Assembly: GCA_016808115.1 (NCBI GenBank)
Contig: JAEQBH010006384.1
Location: forward strand, 230,040-294,039
Source of the DNA: Tetrastigma voinierianum
Lineage: Eukaryota > Streptophyta > Magnoliopsida > Vitales > Vitaceae
Length of the DNA stretch: 64,000 nucleotides
Reading direction: 5' to 3'
In this document: positions 48,061 through 61,133 of the stretch, piece by piece
How the letters are laid out: each line of letters begins with the position of its first letter
Numbering within the stretch: position 1 is the stretch's first letter
Notes under the pieces: model-generated
Told to the model about the DNA's origin: nothing
Seen by the model: the letters and a program-made list of their open reading frames with translations, nothing else
The model's database searches: none
Program-made: the position numbers and the translations under genes

Positions 48061-51000
48061 CTCTTCCTATAAAAATCTTGATATTTTAAGTAGTAGTCAT
48101 CATCTATATGTCACTAATTTCTTATATATAATAAAATCAAAAACCCTATTTTCCGACCAAATACCTCTTCACATTTGGAGGTTGTCCCCATGAAATCTTG
48201 CGCCGTTCTTCTCTCTCATTCTGGGGGGTTTTCTTTGCGAGGCGAACCATCGCCACGGCCGTCTATGAAGTGGGATCTGAATGGAAAATCAGCCACCAGG
48301 CACCGGTCTTTAGAGTAGCGCGTCTACCAGATATAAAAAAAGTTCTCCCTAAATATGGTCGAAATTTCGGCAATATTTCCTCAAAAATTCGTCACATGGA
48401 CTGATTTTTTTTGTATATTTCCTCAAAAATTGTGAAAATAGGATTTTTTTTTTTTTTTTTTTGTTTGTTTAGGTAGGCGGGTCTTGTGATAGGCAAGCTG
48501 AATTCCTCTATTGACCTGGTCCTATAGAAGAAAGAAGAGAGCATGGAGAAAAAGCTAGATGCCAATCTTTTTCTTTCCCTTGGAGGCTATTTTCCGTTTT
48601 CCATTTTGGTTTCCCTTGGGGGATGTTATTTCTTAATATGGTCTTCAAATTTCAATCTTGGGTTGAGGCTTTTCTGCATCTGTGTGATTTTATTTTTTAT
48701 AATTGGAGCTTTGTTGAGGTCTAAAGGTATGTGACCTTTTTGGTTATGGTTTCATTTGTTTTCTCTATTTATTTGTATTGAACTTGCTTCAGGAAATCAA
48801 CATGCAAATCAGAGAGGAGATCAAGCACATTTTGAGGAGTACCGGATGTGCCTGAAATGAAATCCAATAATTTAAGGTGATCTTTAGTTTTCAAGTTAAC
48901 TAATTGCTTACAGTTTTACGTTTTTGGTTTGGGTTTGCTCATAAATTACGTGAAGTTGATCAAAAAGCTAGAATTGAGACTGAGAAAATTTAGAGATTAT
49001 GCTGAGGAGAAATAGACCAAAGTGAAACTTTGTGAAACCGAAGTGAAATGCTAAGGATCCTTTGAGATTTGGTTATTCTAGCACAACAAATTGAAACCAG
49101 GATGACCAATGATGATTTGGGTCTTCTGACTAGGGGACTATGTGAATCCTAGTTGAGCTTGCTTGTTAGGATGCAGGCTTCTCGGTCAGTTTAGCATTTG
49201 TTATATAGGAAGGACACTTTTTCACTTTTTTTGTTTTTAATTTCTATTTATATGCTTTCAATATTGTTTAAAGATTAACAAGAAGATGATGAAAATTTTG
49301 ACTCTCATCTTAGTTTTCCATCTTCTGTATATTGGATGTTTCCTGTTCTTTTTCTTTATTGCTAGCCTCTCTACTAACACAAGACAATAAAGTGCCCATA
49401 AATATTGGCACAATACAAACATTTGAGGCCTACTTGTAATTTTTTTTCTTTGTATATTCTCAGCGAATCATCTCTCATGGATAGCCGGGCTTGACTTCTC
49501 CATCTAAGTATTCATTTTGAGACATTATTTATTTATTTTTAATAGCTCTATATATGCCCTCAAGCAAATCTTGTAAAATTTCATTACAAAGAAAAATAAA
49601 CCAATATCTTGTTCTTTTACTGAAAGTACTGGAAAAAAAAATGATAGAAGAATGACATTTTTCCCCAATTATCTGCAGATTGACTTTACACTAGTTCCAA
49701 CTTGTCATCCAATTTTGGCAAATGAAACATATTTATGATATGAGGTTTTCCAAATTTATGGAATTTTTGAGTTCAATTTGAATTATATGTTATAATTTGA
49801 TTTTTTTTCCCAATATGTTAAGAAGTTTAAAGTGACTATCAATCTTTTGTTCTTCACTCCTCCCATGAATTTTTAGAGAAGATGAAAACTAGAGAATACT
49901 ATTTTGATAATTCAATTTCATTGTTTTAGTTTTGAACATTGTTATGAACATGTGAACTAACAGGGAGTAAGTGTTCTTCCATCAATTTCATGAAGGCGTG
50001 GCAAAGGATGCAATATTTTGTTTGATTGTTGTCCAACAATTGCACTTGCTAGGTGGTGCAGTCAGTCACTTATTAATCTAAAATTTTGGTTTCTGAAATT
50101 TCTAATATGTTAAAAAAGTGATTTAAATTTTTCCTAGACTCTGTTTGTATTACTGCGATATGTATTAAGAACTTCTCTATAAAATATTTTATTTCCCATT
50201 CAAGAAGTTCATGACGTACCCACTGATCAACACAAGCGAGATCTGTAATTGCATTGGTGAAATTGTCATAGTAACTTCGTTCCATAGATTGAAATTGCTT
50301 CTAAGTGCTCATCTCTTTTCTCCCGTGGTGTTCTTTTCTGTTACTCAAATTATCATCCTTTATGAATGGTATTTTTTATTATGAATTTTTAGCCAACGAA
50401 GCAGTGGGTCTTTAGCGCTAGGAGCTAGATATTAAATTATCTTTTTCTATTTCCTGATTAATTCTTTCACATGGCCTATCATGTTAGAGAGGCTAATATC
50501 ATGCCCTTTAAAGTTGAAATATTACATTCCTTATTACTTCTAGGATAAAGACTTGACAAGGAGAAATATATATCATGTTTGTGAAAATGTCCAATTGGTT
50601 TTAGAGTTATGCTATATTATTTTACTAAGCTCACTCTTATTATACTGCTTTAGTTTTGGAAATTATTTATCACGAACCATGAGTGAACTTCGGAGGAAGC
50701 ATTTCCTTACAAAAATATTGTATATTCTTGTTGTTGGAGTTCTAAACCAGCTCTTTTTTTGCTTCTTTTCTCTGAGAGTAAATCCAGTGCACCTTAAGTC
50801 ACCCCTTAAATCTCAAACTTCGTATTTAGAACCTCACATTCCACTGAAATAGCCTAAGCCCTTTAACTTTTCTCTTAGGTTAATTTGATTCCTTTACTTT
50901 AGGTATCATATTTTTAATGTTACATTCATGCACTCTCCACAATCGACACACAATGTGTCTTCTTCACAGAATTCCCAATCATGTAAAGATCAAATGGTTT

Positions 51001-54000
51001 CAAAGACCTAATATCAATAACCTCAGGAGACACTGGGTATGCTTCGAATTTTATGCTTTTTTTTGAATTTTTGGTCTCTGAAGAACATAGTGATTATAGA
51101 TGTGTACTTGAAATCATCTATATTTCTATGTTTATGGAGAGAGATTTTTATGTGTGATTCTATAGGAGCACTCTCTCTTTTTCTTGCTTTTAGCGTCCGA
51201 TCAAAGGACTTGGCCGTCCCAAAATAACTCTTTGCTTGTAGAAATATTTACTCCTTGATTGTAATTAATTTGCTTGCACCTGGACAATACTTAAGTTTCC
51301 ATAAGTGTGTAATCCCATAATTATGAGTCAACAATTTCTTGTAATTGCTTTAATATTAATAAATGGTTTTGATAAATTATAAAGATAAACAACTGGATTT
51401 CTTGGGTTAACCGTTTCATTGCTTTTTATTAAAATAAAATAAAGTTTCAATGATGGTAAGTTTTGTGCTTATAATTATTTCATGTAGATTACTAACTTTG
51501 AAAACTTTATTGCATAAGGCAAGTCCATTGTATCTCTCAATAAAACAAAATAAGGGCCTTAATAACAGCATAGTTCTGCTAATCTTGTTGCATTAGCAAA
51601 TAACATAATGTAATTAACAAGAAGAGTAATTTTCATTACGGGAGTTGCTACCACAAAGAATGCTCATGAAAGCCACCAAGATTGTTAAGGCGACTTCCAC
51701 GAGGACGAGTATGCTTGGAAGAGAATGTTCCACGGGGACATTAGAATTTGTAGTTTGATTAGTGATTGTAGTATATTGTATTTTAGTACATTTAACATTA
51801 ATATTACTTCATTTTGTTATTTCGTGTACTATCGATTTTTATAGTGTGAAAATATAGTGTTTCAACTTATTTAACTGACATCTATTAATTTAATTCTGTC
51901 TAAATTTTATGATTATATAATTGTACATCAGCAATTTAGTAATGTTGGGGTTATCTCATTACCTCAAATTGCTTAGGTAATCGTAAAGATTACCTAGTTA
52001 TCGAATTTTTCATAAATGCCCTCTTACATTTTGCCCTTGTAGACAAATATATATTTTTCTTGTATAACTAATTAATTACAAATAAACCTATTTATATTTG
52101 CTCTCAAAACCTTACTTGCTTTCCACGATCAATATTGTTGGAGGCACAAGAAATTTCAGCTGAGACCAGGTATGATTTTTTTTTCATCCTATTTGATTTA
52201 ATCTATTTTTTTGGGCTTGTAGGTGGTAGAATCATCTCAATCAATACTGTGCATCATCCTTTCAAAAAAAAACTGTTTATTGTCAAAGAGAAAAAACGGT
52301 GCGTCTTTTTGTTCTTTATTTGTTTACTTTTTGTGTAGCTTTGTTGTTTACTTTGTGCATGTTGTCTTTTTGTCGTTTATTGTCAAGAAAAAAACTTTTT
52401 GTGCATCTTGTTTTATATGCTTCACTAATTTTTGTGCGACTTGAATTTATTTGTCTATTTTTGTGCATGTTGTTGTGGTTTTATATTTTTCATGCCTTGG
52501 AATATAATATATTTTTTAGTGGTAGTGTGATGTAGTTGTTGGTGTGATTTTATATATGGTGTTAACTATTTTATTTGGATGTATTTTTCGCTTATTTGTT
52601 TATATTCATTGCTTAATATAGGCTGCTATGGCTCGATTGCCAATGACACAGGAGATGAGAATGGTTTCATTAGTAATTATACGCATGAAGATGATGGGCA
52701 CATTATAAACATGATGTTGTTCATAGAAGTTTTTATTTTATTAGGAGAGAGGAGCCATAGGTTTGGAGAGCATAACTTATGCTGACCATACCTATTGTAG
52801 ACATAATATTAGGTCCTATTAACAACTCAAATGGTTTCATAGTGATAGAGCAGGTGTGTTGATAATTGTAGGATGGATACAGGAGAGCCTAGCAAACTTT
52901 GTTTGCAAGAGGACTCATGGAAACTTGAATGAAACCAAGGAATATGTCAATTAATGAACTTGTAGTTTTATTTTCTTCACATTATGTGCCAATTAATGAA
53001 CTTATGAATTTCTTTTTTCACATTATTGAACATAATGTGAAGAATAGAGGAATCATAAACGCCAAATAGCAAGATGCGGTGAAGCAGTTAGTAGTCAATT
53101 CCATTCCGGGTTTTGAACTGTTTTTTGAATTGTGAACATTATGACTTTGTGTTGTGATTAGTTCCATTCAGTTAGTAAACACATTATGTGCTTTTCTTTT
53201 TTGGGCATATTGATTGGTACTTGGTGAGAAAGGCGAGGTTGAGGTGGGTGGATGTTTCCTGTGACTCTGTTTAATGCACTTCCAAGACATGTTTATAGCA
53301 ATTATGCATGTGAAACAACCTCACTGCTGATCAAAATCAAAGCTTTGAGCTGTATTCAAAGTTATCGTTGGGTTGTGCAGTTTGGCTGATGCTGTCTACC
53401 TGAATTGCATGACCCAAAGGAAACTTTACAGCCACATTTTGCTTTTTCTCATCAGCTGCCCATGGTTACTGCCATGCACAACATTGCCCTGTCAACTTGT
53501 GCCCTATGCCTGCTGCATCAGATAACTCTGTGGTTGACTTTCCCTTGAGTAGAGTGGAGTGGTCTGGAGCCAGTGCTCCTAAAATCTGTGACTTTGATGA
53601 ATTTGTATGCCCATTTTTATATATTTCCCAGGCTCATAGGACCTCCATATTTCCTTTCTTTTTTTTTTTGGGTGGTATGGGCCCTCATAGAATTTTGAGC
53701 ACCTTTTGGTTTTCAAGTGGCTGAAATCATTTTGATGATAATAACCCTGCAGGTCTGGACGTACCTACTTCATTATTTTGTGTTAGCGAGGCTTATATTG
53801 TAACAAAATTTTGTAATTGAAATATATAGATAAAGGATTTCTGAAGCAATAACTTCTAAACATGTTAATGGCATCTCTCAAACTTTTTAGAATACTGGTT
53901 TTCTGCTTCAGATATCATATCCAACTTCAAAATCTAGCTGACCTCTTGAAATTATGTTTTCTTTTTCTTCACGTCATTTTGAGAAAATTGTGATTGTTTT

Positions 54001-54377
54001 AGGAGATAATTTTAGTAATGAAATTTGGTAAAGCTGTCTTATTTCCTTGAGATTTGAATGCGAAGCTAATTTTCTTATAACCTTGGCTATTTATTGGGCA
54101 TTTAATATTTCCATACTCATCCTAACATGTGATTGACTAAGTTAATGGGCTTGAATTTATCCATTTATGTAAGTGTCCTTATGCTTCATCACAAAATCTA
54201 ATCTCTAAGAAATAAACGCTAGTTTCATTCTCATAAAATGTAGACTGAATCTGATAAGATTTCTCAAAATTGTTTGCATACATATTTAACTTCATGTGCA
54301 TATACTTTCTGTTCTTTCACTTTACAAATCTTACCATTTGAACATTTATAATTCTTATTTTTTTCTTGTGTTTGCAG
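48061..54377. other. Region upstream of the TPI exons, no gene assigned
   Basis: The first TPI exon (plastid transit peptide) should lie here if the locus is complete, but no convincing one was found. Candidates looked at: 48186-48310 (in-frame stop, no transit-peptide match) and 53490-53640 (short frame). 48543-48734 encodes a 63-residue hydrophobic frame of unknown meaning. 50073-50285 on the minus strand is a 70-residue frame without a known domain. Confidence 0.4.
52275..52425. repeat. Partial tandem duplication, 100-bp period
   Basis: GTTTATTGTCAA followed by AGA-rich sequence and CTTTTTGT starts at 52275 and again at 52375. The overlapping Phe/Cys/Leu-rich frames here are by-products. 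Confidence 0.5.
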
Positions 54378-54404
54378 TTCTTTGTTGGAGGAAATTGGAA
54401 GTGT
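54378..54404 (+). CDS. TPI exon FFVGGNWKC
   Basis: A 27-base exon preceded by TTTGCAG and followed by GTAAGT. It encodes the N-terminal strand of the barrel with the substrate-binding Asn and the catalytic Lys. The same tiny exon follows the transit-peptide exon in plant plastid TPI genes. Confidence 0.85.
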
Positions 54405-54997
54405 GTAAGTATTATTTATTTATTGTTTTGTTGATTATATTGTGTTATGTTTTCCCATCAATGTTTCTTAATGATTTCTTAGATGTCTAGTATTCAATTT
54501 GCAGCTTCAAAATTCTTTCTCTGTTGATAGAGCTCTAGTTTTTAAGAGAATTATCATTTGGGGCATATAGGCTAGTATCCACCTTACCCTATTGTTGATG
54601 CGATCAACAAGTAAATATCTTCTATTTAAGATAAAGATGGGCATGATAAGAAATATTTCTTCTTATAAAAACTGTGTTTTTGGGTATACATAATTGGGAG
54701 CAGTGGTATTTATGAATTTATCACTTCATCTTATGATATCCTATAATGCTTTCATTTTTTGTCATAATTTCAATGGAATTATTTGAGAATAACTTAAAAA
54801 TAGAATGATGGAAGTACAAAGTATGGGGAAGTCAAGTTTGGCATCTTTGGTGGTGAACACCAAACCCAAACTTATGGTTAAAAATGCTAGAGGAGAAAAG
54901 TGAAGTGTCCCAAAGAATCTTTATTTTGAAAAAAATCCCCAGAATTAACGTGTTTTGAAAATAATGCTCGAGCTAGTCTCTTATTGCCATATCAGCA

Positions 54998-55087
54998 AAA
55001 CCGTAGTTGGTTATTCTGATTAAATTTTTTCAAAAGTTAAATTCTATAATTTTTTCAAAAGTTAGCCGTAGTCACCAACTACGGTTT
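54998..55087. repeat. Inverted repeat with 14-bp arms in the first TPI intron
   Basis: AAACCGTAGTTGGT (54998-55011) and ACCAACTACGGTTT (55074-55087) are perfect reverse complements 62 bases apart. The loop contains AATTTTTTCAAAAGTTA twice (55023 and 55048, 25-base period). Confidence 0.85.
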
Positions 55088-56329
55088 GTGATGTGTATAA
55101 ACTGAATTTAGGCATTATTATGAAACATATGTTAATTAAGATTTTTTAGTATTTTTGGGATAATGCTCAGAAGAAAAGGAAGCTCTAATAGTTCGCTGAG
55201 TGTAAAAAGGGTAATCTTTAAATGTAAAATATTTGACCAAGAGAAAGAAGAAAATTCCACTCTTAAGTTTCTTCAGTCGCTGAATTTCTTTCTCCTTCCT
55301 CTCTCCCTCTTATATTGACTCCCAAAAAATGTGTCAGAGGTAAACAGACCCTAAGACACTCCTGATCCCCTGTGATATGTGAATCGAGTGCAAGTGCTCT
55401 TCAAAAACAAAATGTTGACCAACTAACTGATAGGAGGAAAAAAAAAGTAAAAAGAAAGTCTATTAATGGTACCATTTTTCCAAACTCTGTTTTTGGTTCT
55501 TATCTCATATTTAATCAAATAGGTTTGTGAGCTCAACGACTTCCCATATCGTTACATTTGATTTTCTGTGACAGCATTTACTTGAGCCATTTATCATGTT
55601 TGCAACTCCTCTATTCTTGAAATACATTGTTTCTTGAAGATGTCAACACCGACTTTTCTTTAACTAGATCAATTTCCTTCATAAATAAAGGAGTAGTTTT
55701 AATTAAATCCTTTAATTCATTGATCCTCAAGAACATAGACATCATTGTATGAGAATTTGGGTTTTGGTTGACATATATTTGCAGAAAATATTGAGTGTTA
55801 CCGTCATCTTACATGTTGACTGCAGATGTGAAATTTAAAATTCTTCTCTGACCTATCGATTGACCTGCTGAATAGAGTTGAGGATGACCATAACAAGATA
55901 AACTGCTACCACCTTGTTAATTGATAAATTATTCTGTTGATAATATCATCATTATAAGCTACTTATCAAAAAATAAAAATAAAAAAAATCATCGTTATTA
56001 GCTGATGACTTCTTTACAAATGTTTCATATGAGAAATGGTTGCCCCAACCTCTCCTCATTTCTGATTGTTTTTTTCTTTTTGAATCCTTTCTGATCTCAA
56101 CCTATTTACCTTTCATATCATGCTGGAAGAATCCTCTTCCTTAATTCTAAAACTCCTGCACAACCTAATGCACCTCTATTTAAGTAAAATGGTGCATTCT
56201 CTCACTTACACATTTAAGTAAAATTGTGCAATTTCTCTCACTTATACATTTTCATATGACATATTTTTTTGTTGTTTATATCTGGCTTGAGTTTGTAATA
56301 ATTGGGATTTTTCATTCTTGTTTATTTAG

Positions 56330-56400
56330 AATGGGACAAAAGACTCCATCAGTAAGCTTGTTTCGGACTTGAACAGTACAAAATTAGAGGCTGGATGTTG
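56330..56400 (+). pseudogene. TPI exon NGTKDSISKLVSDLNS..., one extra base
   Basis: Acceptor TTATTTAG precedes the exon and donor GTAAGA follows at 56401. It encodes NGTKDSISKLVSDLNSTKLE, then the expected Ala-Asp-Val is read as GCTGGATGTTG, one G too many (56393-56394), which shifts the frame into the next exon. A single-base homopolymer error in the assembly would produce the same picture. Confidence 0.8.
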
Positions 56401-56621
56401 GTAAGATAAATTTTCTGTATCCACTATCTTGTTTACCTTCTGGAATTTTCTATATAACTTATGCTATTGGGTGTTACTTGCTTTTTCCTAAGTGTTTTAA
56501 ATTATTTGGCAACAATTTGGTAGGAGGCCAAGCTTTTTGATGTTTTCATGTAGTCCTACTTCTAGTTTTAGTATGACTTGTAGGATAGTTTGTCTTTTCT
56601 TTTTGTAAGAATTATGGGTCC

Positions 56622-58110
56622 ATTTATGTTTAGGCCTCCCCCTAGGTGCCAAACATAAGACACTAGGTGTTTGGGACTCGGTTGAAGAGAGATTCCGAAA
56701 GAGGTTGGCTTCTTGGAAGACTTAGTACATTTCAAAAGGCGGAAGGTTAACGCTTAACCGCAGCACCTTGTCCAGTCTCTCAATCTATTATCTTTTTCTT
56801 TTCCGAATGCCTCAGAAAGTTTGTACTAGATTGGATAGGATTCAAAGATAGTTTATTTGAGGAGGGAGCGACCTTGATAAGAAAGTCTCTTTGGTGAGCT
56901 AGGCCACTGTGTGCACAGATAAGAGAAAAGGAGGCCTTGGGATTAAAAGCTTCTCTAAGATGAATAAGGCCTTGTTATGTAAATGGAGTTGGCGGAGTTT
57001 ATGACAGCGAAGCTTCGCTTTGGAGAAAGGTTATTTGCGATGAAATTTGGCGAGACCAATGGAGGTTAGCGAGCACGTGACCTCGAGCCAGATTATGGGA
57101 CTAGTTTATGGAAGGAAATCAAGAAAGAGTGGCCTATCTTTTTTCAGAACGCGGTCTTCTCGCTAGGGGATGGAAGGAGGATCAACTTTTGGAAAGATGT
57201 TTGGCGCGGAGAGGAGATGTTGTGTTCTATTTACCCCTTCCTTTTTAATTTGGCTTTGAATAAAGAGGCCACGGTTGCGGACATGTGGGATAGCTACAGG
57301 GGGGAAGGGTGCTGGTCCCCAACCTTCCTAAGACCTCTCAACGATTGGGAGATAGAAGAGGTGGAAAGATTCCTACAAACTCTTTACGATCAAAATTTCA
57401 ACCCTTCGGGTGATGACAATGACCACTCTTGAGAGGGTGTGGGAAAAGGATTCTCGGTAGATCATGTACAAGGGTTGATCCTCTCCGCCATTAAGTTCCC
57501 CCTTTTATACGATATGGAATCAGTTGTGCCTCCAAAAATAGGATTCTATGGGAAGATACTTGGTAAAAAGTGCTCACGTGGATCAACTTAGCGCGAAGTG
57601 GTATGACTTTTGCAAACAGATGTTTTACGTGGCGGGGGTGAGGAGACAATAAACCATTTGTTGATCCTTGTAAAGTGCTAATATCTTTGTGGAACCTTTT
57701 TGTCGATTGTTGGGGTGTGAGTTTTCCAGCGTTTACAGTCCTTCTCACCCTTTTCAGCTTGGCAAGGAAGGCTGTGATGGAGTAATACGCATAAAAAATT
57801 ATGGATGGCAGCACCTTTGTGCCTATTTTGGACTCTTTGGCGTGCAAGAAATAGGTTGTGTTCGAGAATGAGGTCACCTCTGCTCAAAGGATTAAAGCTA
57901 ACTTTGTATCCAATTTGTGGACTTGGGCTAACCTGTATTGTATTGACAACACGAACTCTGTATTGGACTTTTTGACTTGGTTGTGGAGTAGGTAGGGTTT
58001 TTGAGTTTGTTTCTTGTTTGGGCTTTTTGGCTCCCTTTTGTCCACTTCTTGTGTACTCCTGGAAACTCTTTTTATCTCTATAATACGTGCCTTTTCCCGA
58101 TCAAAAAAAA
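56622..58110 (+). mobile_element. LINE (L1-type) 3' portion in a TPI intron
   Basis: A plant non-LTR retrotransposon tail, sense to TPI. Readings in changing frames give the end of the RT domain (GLPLGAKHKTLGVWDSVEER, KRLASWK), KGGLGIKSFSKMNKALLCKW, and SLGDGRRINFWKDVW. These are followed by the zf-RVT region and then NLWTWANLYCIDNTNSVLDF at 57915-57975, blocks shared by plant L1 elements. It ends in a pyrimidine-rich 3' UTR and a short poly-A at 58102-58110. Frameshifts occur throughout, and the 5' part is absent, as usual for truncated LINEs. Confidence 0.85.
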
Positions 58111-59646
58111 ATTTTGGTTAGTTTTTTTTTTTTTTTTCCTTTTGATAGGTAATAAAAGAGTTTGCATTAGAAGGCAAGAAAGATGTTTTTCATCTTGGGC
58201 AGAGAATTTGAGCACGTCTCACCTTAAATATACTGGATTTGAATTTTTGAGCCTCAAAGGAGTTAAATCACTATCTTCTTGCTAACTCATATATTGTTAA
58301 ATGGTTTTGATAAGGTTCCAGATGCTTTTCGGAGAAGAGTGAAACCTTGTCCAAACAAAAGAGAATTTAGTTTAGTTGTGAATTACTTGTGAATATTATG
58401 CTCTATTTGTTTTGGGTTGCCTTCTTGGCTCCCTTCATTCTTTACCTATTTATTTTTCCTCTTTTCCGGTTGCTTATTAAAAAAAAGAAACTGTGAAAAT
58501 TATACATGCATATCTGTTTATTGACCATTTAAAATGAGTGCTACCTTTTTTCCTTTTATGAACATGATAGAAGTCTAGCAATCAAACGTTGAGTTGGTTT
58601 CTTGAAAAAATAGGCTGTACTGGTTGTTGTCACCAAGAAAAAAAAAAATTAGAAAGGGAGAGGAGAAGTGAGCACATGTCATTTTATGTTGTATGCTTCA
58701 TCTGAAAGAACACTTTATGAGCGCTTTAGGCACTGCTCAATTTGTAGTAAAGTTCAACTAGAAATTAGGTAAGCCAGTGTCTGGATTGTTCTTGTGAGTA
58801 AATATGGACAAATTAAGAAAGAAATTGATAGGAGCTGTGGTGACCTCAAAATGAATTCAACTGGTACCAATGAATGGAAGCTCAAATCGTGATTGAAAGA
58901 TTTGTTCTGACATGGCTAGAAAATTTTAGATCAGGCACTCACTTACATTAAGTGTATGTTTTTCTTGAAAAGGAATTTGTTTCACTTTATGAAGAGAGGA
59001 AATCCTAATGTGTTAGACATGGGACTGTTTGAGCTTTAGTAGAATTCAGATTCTCTGGATTGATGAAGGGCGATTCAACTTCTATTAGAGTCCAGACCAG
59101 AATGTAGAAGTGCAAGGTCTTCATTATCACACTGCTACAATGCAAGGTCTTTATGGTCACAGCTACAGCCCAATATTGCATTGCACACCACTTTTTCTAG
59201 TGTTTTAGAAGTATGCTATGATCTGATGATTTGGGCACAAATGTTGTTGGCTTGTGTCAGGTGTGATAATCACTCAGTCCAGATGCTAGGTAATGCTGTA
59301 TATTTGTGCATGGGAATGGACTAAACCAACAGATACATATGTTTTATCTATCTTTAAATCTGCATCTGCTTACATATGCATAAGAACTATAGGGAATGCA
59401 AACAACGATAACACTACTGTATATTCTTTAGCAGAAAGACATGATACCCACTTTTGCATGGTTAAAGTTGTCCCCTTTTTGTAATTTGTCCAGTGCACTG
59501 TCTTTGATATGGAGATATCCTATAACTTTGTTGATTTTGTTTCCTGTACCCTCTACTCTGTTGATATATTTTTTATTTTTGTTCACAATAATCGATCATT
59601 CAATTATAATATTCCTAAAATATCTATTTTCCCTTTAATTATACAG
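58111..59646. other. Remainder of the LINE-bearing TPI intron
   Basis: Non-coding. 58405-58490 (CTTCTTGGCTCCCTTC ... poly-A at 58478) resembles the LINE 3' end at 58015-58110 and may be a second LINE tail. The intron closes with ATTATACAG before 59647. Confidence 0.5.
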
Positions 59647-59770
59647 ATGTTGTTGTAGCACCTCCATTTGTTTACCTTGATCAGGTAAGGAATTCATTAA
59701 CAGACCAGATTGAGATATCTGCTCAGAACTCTTGGGTTGGGAAAGGTGGTGCTTTCACTGGAGAAATCAG
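59647..59770 (+). CDS. TPI exon with APPFVYLDQ and SWVGKGGAFTGEI
   Basis: Reads without interruption: VVVAPPFVYLDQVRNSLTDQ, then IEISAQNSWVGKGGAFTGEI. Acceptor ATACAG, donor GTTCAT (GT kept but otherwise weak). The split Ser codon AG/T joins the next exon correctly. Confidence 0.85.
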
Positions 59771-60722
59771 GTTCATTTGCTCGTTCTTGTTAATTACTAA
59801 AAAGGTGCAAAGTTGTTTCACAGTTTTCAAATACTTCAAAAAATTCAGCTTTGCCTTTTTTCTTGTGCCACTTAAAATATTGTTTTTGTTTGCATGAAGC
59901 ATTTTCTCAAAATGGCTAACCTTAAATTCACAGACCATATCTTATATGGAGAATGATTAAGAAATTAAGGGAGTTAAATTCTTAAGACTTAGCAAGTCCC
60001 ATGCATTTTTTGTTTGATTAATTTTCAATTTGAATGTTCTTATTGAGTTTATTCTTTGTAAAAATGCTCTTTTGAAAGTCTTTTCTCAATTTTAGCAACT
60101 CCGATGCTTTTTTTGTTTGATTAATTCCCATTGTGAATGATTCTTTTGCAAGTTTATTATATTTGGAAATATGTGTTTTTGGAGTTCCTTTTAGATATTT
60201 TCAGTTTCAGAATTGGAGCGGATTAATAGTGAAAACATCAATGAGATTTCTTCTTGTTTATCCTTTCAAGCTTGGCATTGAATCCTAAAAATCTTATTTT
60301 GGTAATTCGAAAGTGTTACTTCTATTTTTTTTATCTATCAAACTAGTCTTGTTGGGAACTGTCCTGTTTGTAATGGTTGTGAATCCAACCTTGTTTTAGT
60401 CCATGGTTTGACCTTTCTTAAAAGTTAAAATTGGTATATGGGATTGAATTCTTGTAGTTATCATGAACATGAGCACTACTTTGGCTGTCCAACCTTGTTT
60501 TTAGTATGTCCCAAAATTTCTGGTGAATGCCATCTTTTTGGTCTTTGTAGAATTCTGACATCATGGAAGCTTTCCAGTTCACCTTTGCCTTTTAGTTGCT
60601 GATGCAATGAATCACGACTACTGTGTTCTGATTAAAGTTTTTTGCTTGCATTATTGCACTTCTCCCATGTCTTCAGTCTAATATTCTTCTACGGTTACCA
60701 ATTTATGTTTATTCTGTTGTAG

Positions 60723-60807
60723 TGTGGAACAACTGAAAGATATTGGTTGCAACTGGGTTATCCTTGGGCACTCTGAGAGGAGACATGTTATTGGTGAAGA
60801 TGATCAG
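60723..60807 (+). CDS. TPI exon with the active-site His
   Basis: Reads VEQLKDIGCNWVILGHSERR then HVIGEDDQ without interruption. GHSER contains the electrophilic His and a neighbouring Glu of the TPI active site. Acceptor TTGTAG, donor GTGAAA. Confidence 0.9.
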
Positions 60808-60892
60808 GTGAAAAACTCTAAAATTAGATTTGTTATTATTTTGTTGAAGAGGAATCTATACTCAGAACTTGATTGTGGGTTTGTAATTTCAG

Positions 60893-61016
60893 TTCATAGG
60901 AAAGCTGTATACTTGAGCAGGGTCTTAAAGTAATAGCTGTGTTGGAGAACTGTTACAGAAAGGGAAAGCAGGAGGAAACTTTGAAGTCTGTTTTCAGCAA
61001 ATGAAAGCTTTTGCAG
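60893..61016 (+). pseudogene. TPI exon FIGK..., frameshifted, GC donor
   Basis: After acceptor ATTTCAG the frame reads FIGKLYT and stops at TGA (60914-60916). Shifting frame recovers GLKVIA and then QKGKAGGNFEVCFQQMKAFA. At least three deletions relative to the family are needed (in the KKAAYALSQ segment and in the ACIGE segment). The exon ends GCTTTTGCAG and is followed by GCAAGC, a GC rather than GT donor. Confidence 0.8.
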
Positions 61017-61133
61017 GCAAGCTCTCTTCCGATGTTCTATTTCTCATGGAAAATACCATGTTTTGTGGTGCTCTTGCTAAAAGAGAAGTTGTTTAATTCT
61101 TTCATAACACTGGTCTCGTCCAATCATGCTCAG

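Noticed and set aside
48186..48404. First exon of plastid TPI
   Set aside because: The frame from 48191 stops after about 43 codons, the alternative frame lacks transit-peptide character, and it is 6 kb from the second exon.
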